NCBI GenBank assembly: GCA_903875055.1
Contig: CAIQUX010000273.1
Location: 1 to 40,499 of the forward strand
DNA from: an uncultured Bacteroidota bacterium
Lineage (GTDB): Bacteria > Bacteroidota > Bacteroidia > Chitinophagales > Chitinophagaceae
Length of the DNA stretch: 40,499 nt
Direction of reading: 5' to 3'
Below, in pieces: positions 25,729-33,999 of the stretch (position 1 is the first letter of the stretch; every line of letters begins with the position of its first letter). Under the pieces are notes generated by a model. That model saw only the letters and a list, made by a program, of their open reading frames with translations. It did no database searches and had not been told where the DNA came from. The translations under genes were made by a program, and so were the position numbers.

Positions 25729-26680
25729 CAGTATGTGAACTGGTTATATAGTAGCTATTGAGTTTTGTATCACAATAATGAATGATATGAAACTGACACA
25801 ATTTTTAAAGCAATACGACACCGAACAGAAACGCATTAAATTCTTCAGAACTCACCGGGAAAATCAGGGAATTTGTTGTCTTAAATGCGCATCAACCTCT
25901 CTTCGTTGGATCAGTACGATCCGTTCCTGGACCTGCAATAAATGTAGTTATCGTCTTGGTTTGCGAAAGGGAACCGTCATGGAGAATTCAAAGCTGGCAT
26001 ACCGGATTTGGCTAACCGGGCTTTATTTAATGGTGCTTACCAAGAAGGGCTTTTCAGCAACAGAAATGCAGAACCTCTTAGGCCACAACAGATATGAACC
26101 AATTTGGCTCATGATGCACAAAATAAGAATTCAAATGGGAGAGCGAGAAAAGCGCTACCAGTTGGATGGCTTTGTTGAATTGGATGAAGCTTTTTTGCAG
26201 GTCATCGTAAAAACGGTACAGATGATGCTGGTAAGACTTATAATAAAATCGATCGGAACGAAAAGGTTCTTGTTGCCGTGAGTACAACCCCGACTCATTC
26301 TAGGTTCTTGCAGATGATAGTTGTAACGTCTCTATTAAAAAAGATGTGACGTTCGAGGCTCCAAAGTTGCTTCATCATAGCGCAACAGTAATGACCGATG
26401 GACGACGCTGTTACTCGCCTTTCAAGGATCTTGCAAAGGAACATCAAGTCAACATTATCAAGGACAAGAAACAGGTTTATGAAACCTTTCCTTGGGTTCA
26501 TATCGCAATAAGCAATGCAAAAAAAAGATCAAGGGAATACACCACCATGTCAAGAATGAATACATGCAAAACTACCTGAACGAGTACACCTACAAATACA
26601 ATCGACGGTATTTTAAACACCTGACATTCGATCGACTGATCATTGCTGTTCTGACTACATCATGGTTTGCATTGGTGTAG
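25724..26680 (+). mobile_element. Degenerate IS1595-family (ISXO2-like) insertion sequence
   Basis: The extent is set by the break in dinB on the left and the end of the transposase on the right, about 950 bp, a normal size for the family. Possible eroded terminal repeats are TGCACCAGT on the left and the reverse complement TACACCAAT on the right (7 of 9 match). I could not identify a target duplication. The boundaries are therefore approximate. Confidence 0.7.
25778..26680 (+). pseudogene. IS1595-family transposase with three frameshifts
   Basis: The first frame (25778-26196) has the N-terminal zinc ribbon (CLKCAS...CNKCSY), LRKGTVMENSKLAYRIWL and the first catalytic Asp in VELDEAF. Homology then jumps frame at a T6 run (26191-26196) to AGHRKNGTDDAGKTYNK, again near 26300-26310 to DDSCNVSIKKDVTFEAPK and VMTDGRRCY (second Asp), and a third time at an A8 run (26519-26526) to IKGIHHHVKNEYMQNYLNE and YKYNRRYF. 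The WVHIAISNAKK motif before the last shift is diagnostic. The protein cannot be made intact without frameshifting, so the element is probably dead. Confidence 0.85.
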
Positions 26681-26828
26681 CTTTACGAATTATCATTCAA
26701 TGAATAATAGTATAAAACAACATGATGATACCGCCAAACTCATGTTTGATTATAAATTTTCGAAGTTAAAAGATAACACTTTAGTTGCTTATAGAATACA
26801 TAAATTTTCAAGACAACTCTGCAATTCT

Positions 26829-27896
26829 TTATTTTTTATCTGCTTCAATCTTCATTAATAAATCGATTTGAGTTTTGATACTTTTATCATGAATCAGTTC
26901 GAATAATTTACTGATAAATTCAGCATCCAATCCATTTTTAAGTCCCCATTGAGTGCGTGTGTCAATGATTTCGCGCCAACGATCTGTCTGATAGACAGGC
27001 ATATTATATTCACCTTTGATGCGTCCCAATTTTTCAACGAGTTCCATACGTTTTCCCAACAGATCCACTACTTCAGCATCCATAGAATCGAGAATCTGAC
27101 GGATCTGTTCTATCTCTTCTTGTGAGCAATCATCAATAGGTGTGCGAATGATGAGAGAAGACAAAAGTTGTCCCAGCTGATCAGGTGTCAATTGTTGTTG
27201 AGCATCACTCAAAGCCTTATCCGGATCGGGATGGGTTTCAATCATAAGTCCGTCAAAGTCAAGATCAAGCGCTCTTTGTGCCACATAAGGAATCAATTCA
27301 CGGTTACCACAAATATGACTGGCATCACAAAAAATGGGAACATCCTTATAACGTCGTTTCAGTTCGATAGGAATGGCCCAATTGGGCTTATTACGATATT
27401 TCGACAGACTGTCATAACTCGAAAAACCACGATGAATCGCTGCAATGTTTTCGATACCGGCATTCATGACACGTTCTAAGGCACCGCTCCATAACTCGAT
27501 ATCCGGATTGATGGGATTCTTAATCAATACGCATACCTTATTACCTTTGAGTGCATCGGCTATTTCTTGTACTATAAACGGATTGACTGTGCTGCGAGCA
27601 CCAATCCAAACAGCATCCATTTCGTATTGAAGGGCCAGTTCCACTTGTTCCTTATTGGCCACTTCGATACATATCGGCAAAGAGGATGTTTTTCTAATTT
27701 CCTTTAGCCATTTCAATGCTTCTTCTCCTCTGCCTTCAAAATGTCCAGGCTTTGAACGTGGTTTCCATACTCCGGCACGCATCATATCGACAGGCAATTT
27801 CTTGAAGGCTTCAGATACCGCAGACAATTGCAATTCATCCTCAGCGCTACAAGGGCCGGCGATGAAGTATGGTTTTTTAGACGAAAAATAATTCAT
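26829..27896 (-). CDS. Bifunctional DAHP synthase / chorismate mutase (type II)
   Basis: The 355-residue product has a DAHP synthase domain at residues about 1-260 of the KDOP-synthase-like class: KPYFIAGPCSAEDE, MRAGVWKPRSKPGHFEGRG, VWIGARSTVNPFIVQE, LIKNPINPDIELWSGALER, AAIHRGFSSYD and IFCDASHICGNRE. Residues about 265-355 are an AroQ-type chorismate mutase helix bundle (LGKRMELVEKLGRIKGEY, PVYQTDRWREIIDTR). The fusion catalyses the first shikimate step (PEP plus erythrose-4-phosphate) and the chorismate-to-prephenate step; in fused forms the mutase domain often also mediates feedback inhibition. It lies 70 bases downstream of the acyl-CoA dehydrogenase gene on the same strand. Confidence 0.95.
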   Translation of the reverse strand: MNYFSSKKPYFIAGPCSAEDELQLSAVSEAFKKLPVDMMRAGVWKPRSKPGHFEGRGEEALKWLKEIRKTSSLPICIEVANKEQVELALQYEMDAVWIGARSTVNPFIVQEIADALKGNKVCVLIKNPINPDIELWSGALERVMNAGIENIAAIHRGFSSYDSLSKYRNKPNWAIPIELKRRYKDVPIFCDASHICGNRELIPYVAQRALDLDFDGLMIETHPDPDKALSDAQQQLTPDQLGQLLSSLIIRTPIDDCSQEEIEQIRQILDSMDAEVVDLLGKRMELVEKLGRIKGEYNMPVYQTDRWREIIDTRTQWGLKNGLDAEFISKLFELIHDKSIKTQIDLLMKIEADKK

Positions 27897-27966
27897 GTGT
27901 CAGAAGAAGATTAAAGGAAATGAAACAAGGTTACACCGTTAAAATGTATCCATGTAGGCTACATGC

Positions 27967-29145
27967 TTATTTGAATGCATTGATTCCTGTCACATCCATA
28001 CCGGTAATCAGTAAATGAATATCATGGGTTCCTTCATACGTCACGACGCTTTCCATATTCATCATATGTCGCATGATAGGATATTCACCAGTGATACCCA
28101 TACCTCCATGCATCTGACGTGCATCACGGGCGATATTCAGTGCGATTTCACAACTATTTCGTTTGGCCATACTGACTTGCTGAGGTGTTGCTTTACCTTC
28201 ATTCATCAATACACCGAGACGCCATACCAACAATTGTCCTTTTGTAATTTCTGTAATCATCTCGGCCAGTTTCTTTTGCTGTAACTGGAATCCTGCAATG
28301 GGTTTACCAAACTGTTCACGTTGTTTAGTATATCGTAACGCACTATCATAACAATCCATGGCAACACCTAAAGCACCCCAGGCAATACCAAAACGGGCTT
28401 TGGTCAAACAACCCAAAGGTCCTTTTAACCCTTTGACATTTGGAAAAATATTCTCTTTAGGAACTTTCACATTGTCAAAGACCAATTCACCTGTGCAACT
28501 TGCACGAAGGCTCCATTTATTATGAATCTCAGGTGTGGTAAATCCTTCCATTCCTCGTTCAACGACCATTCCACGTATGATACCTTCTTCATCTTTGGCC
28601 CAGACCACCGCCACATCTGCGAAAGGTGAATTACTGATCCACATTTTGGAACCGTTCAAAATCACATGATCATCAGCATCTTTGATGTTCGAAAGCATCC
28701 CATCAGGATTGCTACCAGCATCAGGTTCAGTTAAACCGAAACAACCTAGCCATTCGCCACTTGCCAGTTTTGGAAGGTACTTTTTACGTTGTTCTTCACT
28801 TCCATACGCATAAATCGGATACATCACCAGACTGCCTTGTACACTGGCCGTGCTGCGCATACCGCTATCACATCGCTCAATCTCCTGCATCATCAAACCA
28901 TACGAGATATAATCAAGTCCGCCTCCACCGTATTCGACAGGAACTGTTGGACCAAAAACCCCCAATTCGCCCATCTGAGGGACGAGATGTTTAGGGAAAT
29001 GGCAATCTTGAGCCCATTCTTCGATATTAGGACTTACTTCCTTCTTAATCCAGGCCCTGACGGTGTCTCTGATCAATTTGTGTTCATCGGTTAATAATTC
29101 ATCCAATAAATAATAATCTGGGTGCTGATATAAGTCTTGTGACAT
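27967..29145 (-). CDS. Acyl-CoA dehydrogenase, glutaryl-CoA dehydrogenase-like
   Basis: The 392-residue product has the full acyl-CoA dehydrogenase fold: LGCFGLTEPDAGSNPDG and KMWISNSPFADVAVVWAKD for FAD and substrate, YTKQREQFGKPIAGFQLQQ, and DARQMHGGMGITGEYPIMRH. The catalytic Glu371 is in YEGTHDIH, the arrangement of glutaryl-CoA dehydrogenase, which converts glutaryl-CoA to crotonyl-CoA and CO2 in lysine and tryptophan breakdown. GCDH-like enzymes in Bacteroidota are common, but substrate cannot be proven from sequence. A TATCTTTG -7 element lies 18 bases upstream. Confidence 0.9.
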   Translation of the reverse strand: MSQDLYQHPDYYLLDELLTDEHKLIRDTVRAWIKKEVSPNIEEWAQDCHFPKHLVPQMGELGVFGPTVPVEYGGGGLDYISYGLMMQEIERCDSGMRSTASVQGSLVMYPIYAYGSEEQRKKYLPKLASGEWLGCFGLTEPDAGSNPDGMLSNIKDADDHVILNGSKMWISNSPFADVAVVWAKDEEGIIRGMVVERGMEGFTTPEIHNKWSLRASCTGELVFDNVKVPKENIFPNVKGLKGPLGCLTKARFGIAWGALGVAMDCYDSALRYTKQREQFGKPIAGFQLQQKKLAEMITEITKGQLLVWRLGVLMNEGKATPQQVSMAKRNSCEIALNIARDARQMHGGMGITGEYPIMRHMMNMESVVTYEGTHDIHLLITGMDVTGINAFK

Positions 29146-29163
29146 AGAAATTTTTTAATGCGG

Positions 29164-29171
29164 CAAAGATA
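29164..29171 (-). promoter_or_regulatory. -7 promoter element of the acyl-CoA dehydrogenase gene
   Basis: Minus-strand TATCTTTG matches TAnnTTTG. About 20 bases further upstream a TTTCG occupies the -33 position, a near match. Confidence 0.45.
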
Positions 29172-29425
29172 GTAGAACGAAGGTAGATTAACGAAAGTTA
29201 GCAATTGAAATTAGTGATTGGCGTCATGGATACCGACTTATAGAAACAGAATCAGGTCTTTCTGTCAGAATTCTATAAATATCACAATGTATCTTCATAC
29301 ATTAGAAGGAAATGATTCGTTCATCAGATAACAGATAAAAATATGAGAACATATTTTTTAAACGAGATGAAATTCATTACTTTTAGTCCTCAAATCAATA
29401 TTTTTTGACCAAATAACGATTTCCA

Positions 29426-29785
29426 ATGATTTTCGAAACGCTCATCGAAAAAATAACAGAAGAATTTATAACTCACTGGAATAATCGAGAAATGGACTTA
29501 TTGAACAGCTTACTTGCAAGTAATATTGAAGTAAGTTCGCCAAATATCAGTAAACTTTTTCCGGAGTCCGTTGATAACACCCTTCGCAACAAGAATGATG
29601 TGATGCAATATTGGAGAAAATTAAATGCTGACCATTTTTTTAAGATGAAGTTGATCGTATTGGGCAAAACAGACAGGCTTATAACTGTTCTGATAGATAT
29701 CGGTGATGTAGAGAGCAAACTGTTTGCCACATTCACCATAAATGAATACGGCAAGTTTTCCCGTGTGGAAATCACCTATACCTAA
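29426..29785 (+). CDS. Small NTF2/SnoaL-like protein
   Basis: The 119-residue product begins with a helix (LIEKITEEFITHWNNREMD), then LLNSLLASNIEVSSP, a central helix containing NKNDVMQYWRKL, and three to four C-terminal beta strands (MKLIVLGKTDRLITVLIDI, KLFATFTINEYGK). This helix-then-sheet order is the NTF2-like cone fold used by SnoaL-type and other small proteins. No catalytic residues can be assigned, so the function is unknown. Its stop codon overlaps the stop codon of the convergent tamL gene by a few bases. Confidence 0.65.
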   Translation: MIFETLIEKITEEFITHWNNREMDLLNSLLASNIEVSSPNISKLFPESVDNTLRNKNDVMQYWRKLNADHFFKMKLIVLGKTDRLITVLIDIGDVESKLFATFTINEYGKFSRVEITYT

Positions 29786-32223
29786 AAAGGATATCCGAAA
29801 GAAAGATTCCAGATACCACTATCGAGCTTCAATTGATCGAAGATAAAACCATTATGTGTGAATATCTGTGGTTGTTTTATCGGATACCCCAAATCGACAC
29901 GGAAGACGAAAAAGGAAAAATCAAGGCGAAGTCCTACTCCGCTTGAGATAGCAATATCCTGCCAAAGATACGAGAAATTGAATTCCCCCCCTTTCACACT
30001 GCTATCCTTATTCATAAGCCATATATTACCGGCATCAATAAAAGCAGCTCCTTTAAGATTGATAGCTCCTGAAAATAATTTCAAGAGATTGAAACGATAT
30101 TCAGTATTCGCTTCTATTTTAATATCTCCAGTCTTGTCGAGGATGGCGAAACCTGACTTGAACGACGTATCCACTGAATGCCCGGGTCCTAGATTACGTG
30201 ATGGCCATCCCCTGTTGCTAAAAGCTCCACCGGCTGAATATTGTTTGATATACGGTAGTGTTTTAGAATCACCAACAGGTAATCCAACTCCGGTCATAAA
30301 ACGACTCACCCATTGCGACTTTCTTCTGTTGATATACTTCCTAAAATCGAAATCAACTTTCACATAACGGGCAATAGCCTTTATGGTATCATTCGCAAAT
30401 CGCTTATAAATCGAATTGATTCCTGTCAATAAAGTACCTGCTTCTTCGGCTCCAATCTTGATAGTAGAAAAATCGGATGTTGAATTATTCAATTTGCTCT
30501 TGTATTCAAAGAGCATGTTTTCGCCTTGGATTACATTATTCGAAAAGGTATTCTTAAGGTAAGAATTGGTTTGCCGCTTCAACCTAAAGGATTCACTCAG
30601 ATATTTATCAGGTACCTGAGTTACTGTAAGGAAAATAGGATTCACTTTCCAGTTTTTCTGAGGTGTTTCCTGCCAAGAGTAACCAAAGTTACCTGATATA
30701 TTGATGATGGTATAATTCTTCAATCGCTGTATCAGGCTATAGTTTGCTCCTAATGTTGTGTAAGGCATGTTTCGCTTGCTGAAGATATTCTGATTGAACG
30801 GTACTATGAATTTAGGGAATGTGAGGTTACCGCTTAGATTAAAATTATTTCCGGATTGGTAGAATTTCTTTGTACCGGTGAGAAAATTATCATTTCTGAA
30901 TTCAGTCGAATATAAAGCCCGCAAGGAAAACAAATTAGACCCATGAGCGAGATTACGATTGCGGTACGTGATTCCCAACCCCGTGCCAAGCAGGTAATCT
31001 CCATCGCTGGTACTGAAATCTGTCAAATAAACCAGGTCCATCTTCGGAGACATGTTCAGTGTGATGATGCAATTAAGTTTGTCCTTTAATCCTTGCACCT
31101 TTTCATATTGAATAGCTATCAACTGAAATACTCCTAACTGATTCAGACGGCTTATAGTGACTTCATAATCTGAAGTATTGTACAAATCACCTTTATGAAT
31201 GAAGATATTTCTGGCAATAACTTTTCGATTGATGGGCAAAGACTTGTAATTGAACAGAATGTCTTCCAACTCACTTTCCTGCACAATCGCTTGTGCATCT
31301 TCTTCATTGTAAGGAGTGTTGATAATCACTTTCACTTTATTGATACTGTACAATTGGGCAAAACTTGAATCTCTCGATTTGCCGACAAAGAGGTTGACAT
31401 CCACGTCTTTGTTTTCGGTTTTCGGCTGAAAAGAGACAGCATTTAAAAAAGGGTCATCGAGCAAACTCTTGATTTTTTCCTTATTAGACGTATCAATAGT
31501 GAAGTTTATATTATCAGATTTGAAATCGAAATAACCTTTGTTTCTGATAATCTTATATAACCGCTCGCGTTCAAGGCCGCAGTTTATCTTGGTGTAAGGC
31601 TCTCCTGCCACCAATAAACTTTCCTTCCTGTTGTCATGAATAATTCTAAGAATATCTTCACTTTCTGAAGAAGTGACCACATTCCGGATTGAATAGTTTT
31701 TGCCGGCATCAATGAAATAATGGACTACAGCTGATCGTTTCCCCTTAGGTTGAATGTCATAATCTACTTTAGCATAAAAATAGCCTAGGTTCAACATATA
31801 TTGACCAATATATAGCTTGCTCTTTATCACCATATTCGTATCAAGAAGTACAGGTTTTTCAACCTTGTGTTTGATAATCTTGGTATGCATAGGATATTTT
31901 TCATACTTCTGGAAATTATTATTGTATTTCCAAAGTTTGTATTTGGGGAGAAACCCTAAATCGAAGATATGTGTATTCGCTCTCGGATAAGCCAATGAAA
32001 GAATCACATTTTCTGTTTCTCCTTTGTATTTGAGTGGTTTCTGTGTTTTGAGAGTTAACCTATTTTCACTGAGCAAAGTTTGATTTTGCGCCAAGTGTTT
32101 GGTATAATTGCATGATATCAAATACATGCAGCACACTAGAGTAAGACTGATTCGGATGCAATATTTGAGAACATGATTCACTAATTCTATAAGGAAATGA
32201 TTACGAAGGCGCAAGTTAAACAT
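29782..32223 (-). CDS. tamL: TamL: Omp85/BamA-superfamily outer-membrane lipoprotein
   Basis: The product is about 813 residues from ATG 32223. A lipoprotein signal (ISLTLVCCMYLISC) leads to NYTKHLAQNQTLLSENR, typical of the Bacteroidota TamA-like lipoprotein. POTRA-like domains fill the N-terminal half (KLYIGQYMLNLGYFYAKVDY, RLYKIIRNKGYFDF, INRKVIARNIFIHKGDLYN). The C-terminal 16-strand barrel has YSAGGAFSNRGWPSRNLGPG and ends in LSFGYPF with the expected terminal Phe. It probably works with TamB (not in the window) in outer-membrane assembly or lipid transport. GTG at 32181 would give a more usual signal length of 24 and avoid the overlap with the divergent gene; TTG at 32229 is least likely. 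Confidence 0.88.
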   Translation of the reverse strand: MFNLRLRNHFLIELVNHVLKYCIRISLTLVCCMYLISCNYTKHLAQNQTLLSENRLTLKTQKPLKYKGETENVILSLAYPRANTHIFDLGFLPKYKLWKYNNNFQKYEKYPMHTKIIKHKVEKPVLLDTNMVIKSKLYIGQYMLNLGYFYAKVDYDIQPKGKRSAVVHYFIDAGKNYSIRNVVTSSESEDILRIIHDNRKESLLVAGEPYTKINCGLERERLYKIIRNKGYFDFKSDNINFTIDTSNKEKIKSLLDDPFLNAVSFQPKTENKDVDVNLFVGKSRDSSFAQLYSINKVKVIINTPYNEEDAQAIVQESELEDILFNYKSLPINRKVIARNIFIHKGDLYNTSDYEVTISRLNQLGVFQLIAIQYEKVQGLKDKLNCIITLNMSPKMDLVYLTDFSTSDGDYLLGTGLGITYRNRNLAHGSNLFSLRALYSTEFRNDNFLTGTKKFYQSGNNFNLSGNLTFPKFIVPFNQNIFSKRNMPYTTLGANYSLIQRLKNYTIINISGNFGYSWQETPQKNWKVNPIFLTVTQVPDKYLSESFRLKRQTNSYLKNTFSNNVIQGENMLFEYKSKLNNSTSDFSTIKIGAEEAGTLLTGINSIYKRFANDTIKAIARYVKVDFDFRKYINRRKSQWVSRFMTGVGLPVGDSKTLPYIKQYSAGGAFSNRGWPSRNLGPGHSVDTSFKSGFAILDKTGDIKIEANTEYRFNLLKLFSGAINLKGAAFIDAGNIWLMNKDSSVKGGEFNFSYLWQDIAISSGVGLRLDFSFFVFRVDLGYPIKQPQIFTHNGFIFDQLKLDSGIWNLSFGYPF

Positions 32224-32922
32224 ATTCAATCATTAGATGATAAAAAATATCGGCATGAACACGGGCAATTTGTGGTGGAAGGAGACAAGATGGTGACGGA
32301 ACTTCTGAGCTCAGATCTAAATATTATTGAACTATACGCATTGGAAGAATGGTTCAAATCAAATGACATCAGGGATAAAAAAACCACCTTGATTCCGGTA
32401 CAACCTTTTGAACTGGAAAGAATCAGTTCATTGACCACACCGAATAAAGTATTGGCCATTGCCTCAATGCCAGTTTGGCCTTCATCAATTGCTACATTAG
32501 CTATTTTACTTGATGGCATACAGGACCCTGGAAATTTAGGCTCCATCATACGAATAGCCGACTGGTATGCTATTGATACTGTCTATTGCAGCGAGAACAG
32601 TGCAGATGCATTCAACGCCAAAGTGATTCAAGCAAGTATGGGCAGCGTGTTCAGGATACGTGTCGAAAAATGTGACCTTATTCATCTGATTAAACTGAAT
32701 TCTGATATGCCATCCTATGTAACTGTGCTAGAAGGAAAAGACATCAATTTATTCAGTAAGATAACCAGGGGTTTCATTATTATTGGGAATGAATCAAAAG
32801 GAGTACGTGAAGAAATCAAAAACTTAAGTCACCATAAAATATCGATCAAACGGAAGGGCCTTGCGGAGAGTTTGAATGCAGCCGTGGCAACAGGTATAAT
32901 TTGCCATTGCATGTTATCCTGA
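32197..32922 (+). CDS. TrmH/SpoU-family RNA 2'-O-methyltransferase
   Basis: The 241-residue product starts ITKAQVKHIQSLDDKKYR, the substrate-binding N-terminal domain of this subfamily, with VVEGDKMVTELL. The SPOUT knot motifs are LDGIQDPGNLGSIIRIADW (motif 1), GFIIIGNESKGVREE (motif 2) and ISIKRKGLAESLNAAVATGI (motif 3). It transfers a methyl group from SAM to a ribose in tRNA or rRNA; the exact nucleotide cannot be told. Its first bases overlap the likely start of the divergent tamL gene, an arrangement that leaves almost no room for separate promoters. Confidence 0.92.
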   Translation: MITKAQVKHIQSLDDKKYRHEHGQFVVEGDKMVTELLSSDLNIIELYALEEWFKSNDIRDKKTTLIPVQPFELERISSLTTPNKVLAIASMPVWPSSIATLAILLDGIQDPGNLGSIIRIADWYAIDTVYCSENSADAFNAKVIQASMGSVFRIRVEKCDLIHLIKLNSDMPSYVTVLEGKDINLFSKITRGFIIIGNESKGVREEIKNLSHHKISIKRKGLAESLNAAVATGIICHCMLS

Positions 32923-32938
32923 AGTTATTCTATATTTG
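32907..32938 (+). promoter_or_regulatory. Promoter of the DUF4476 gene
   Basis: TTG at 32907-32909 is followed after 21 bases by TATATTTG (32931-32938), a full match to the Bacteroidota consensus. The -33 box lies inside the end of the upstream methyltransferase gene. Confidence 0.68.
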
Positions 32939-32984
32939 TACATTAACTTAAAAAATAATCATACGTCTAGCAAAAAATTTAAAT

Positions 32985-33776
32985 ATGAAAAAGATAATTT
33001 TAGTAGCCATGATACTGGCATCAGGTATCCAATCATTTGCCTCATGGAAAAGTGCCATGCTCCGTATAAAACATGAAATGGGCCGCAGCATTTCCATTTC
33101 AGTGGACGATAGAAAATATGCCAAGATAGGACGCGCTCTGACAGTCGGCGATTTGCCTCCCGGAAATCACAGAATCAAGATTTATAAATACAATTCAAAT
33201 GGATATGGTTATACCAATGGTATATTGATTTATCAGGGTATACTGAATCTCAGACCAGGTAGAATTTATTATGGCATCGTTTCGAATGATGGCAATATCG
33301 ATTTGGAAGAAAATTGTTGTATTGATGACTATGGTCATTGGAACAACAACGACAATTGGGATAATGTGGAACAAATGAATGATGCGCCATATCATGAACA
33401 TGAAGATAACTGGAATAACAACCATGGATGGAATCAACAAAATCATCACGATAGCCACACCGAAAATGGATGGGGATCGTTTAACGGTCAAATGAGTGAA
33501 GGTCGTTTCGCTCAATTAATCGGACAGATTCAAAAAGCCTCTTTCGAGACATCAAAAGCAAGTATAGCCAATCAGGCTTTAAAAACCAATAAGATTTCCT
33601 GCCAGCAATTACTTCGAATCATGAGCGAATTCAGTTTTGAAAGTACAAAACTTCAATTTGCCAAAGATGCGTACAAGAATGTAACTGACAGAAATAATTA
33701 TTACTTGATCAACGATGCGTTTACGTTTCAGAGTTCAAAAGACGATCTGCTTGAGTTTTTAGATAGAATCCATTAA
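32985..33776 (+). CDS. Secreted DUF4476 protein with Trp/Asn/His-rich linker
   Basis: The 263-residue product has a signal peptide (residues 1-19, ending QSFAS). Residues about 20-105 form a beta domain with LTVGDLPPGNHRIKIYKY, similar to the PEGA-like start of DUF4476 proteins. Residues about 112-165 are very rich in Asn, His, Trp and Asp (HWNNNDNWDN, HEHEDNWNNNHGWNQQN). Residues about 170-263 are the DUF4476 helical domain: RFAQLIGQIQKASFETSK, ISCQQLLRIMSEFSFES, YYLINDAFTFQSSKDDLLEF. The family is common in Bacteroidota and has no known function. Own promoter and terminator make it a single-gene unit. Confidence 0.85.
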   Translation: MKKIILVAMILASGIQSFASWKSAMLRIKHEMGRSISISVDDRKYAKIGRALTVGDLPPGNHRIKIYKYNSNGYGYTNGILIYQGILNLRPGRIYYGIVSNDGNIDLEENCCIDDYGHWNNNDNWDNVEQMNDAPYHEHEDNWNNNHGWNQQNHHDSHTENGWGSFNGQMSEGRFAQLIGQIQKASFETSKASIANQALKTNKISCQQLLRIMSEFSFESTKLQFAKDAYKNVTDRNNYYLINDAFTFQSSKDDLLEFLDRIH

Positions 33777-33800
33777 TCCTGATTAGAAAATAGTATACCC

Positions 33801-33831
33801 AAAATGCCGGTCATACGTGACCGGCATTTTT
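33801..33831 (+). terminator. Intrinsic terminator of the DUF4476 gene
   Basis: AAAATGCCGGTCA (33801-33813) and TGACCGGCATTTT (33818-33830) form a perfect 13-bp stem with loop TACG, ending in TTTTT. The A-tract on the other side means it could also act on the minus strand. From here to the end of sppA at 34000 I see no gene. Confidence 0.9.
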
Positions 33832-33999
33832 ATGAATCTTGGAGCTTCTTAAAAAAAAGACCTAGTCGAATCAGGGGCTTACCATTTTGAACATGTAACG
33901 CAAGCATTGCTTTGACCCTATTGAAATAGAAAATTTAGCTTACACATTCTTACGATAAACCTGGATCAGACTTTGATTGCTCCTTTCCGCAAACCCTAC

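Noticed and set aside
25724-26680. Programmed frameshifting of the transposase.
   Set aside because: Three shifts are needed, only two at homopolymer runs, and IS1595-family transposases are normally made from one frame; decay is the simpler reading.
26698-26858. Small plus-strand frame of about 50 residues right of the IS element, considered as the lost dinB half or a new small gene.
   Set aside because: It is on the wrong strand for dinB, shows no similarity to the DinB N-terminus, has no clear promoter, and overlaps the end of the DAHP synthase gene.
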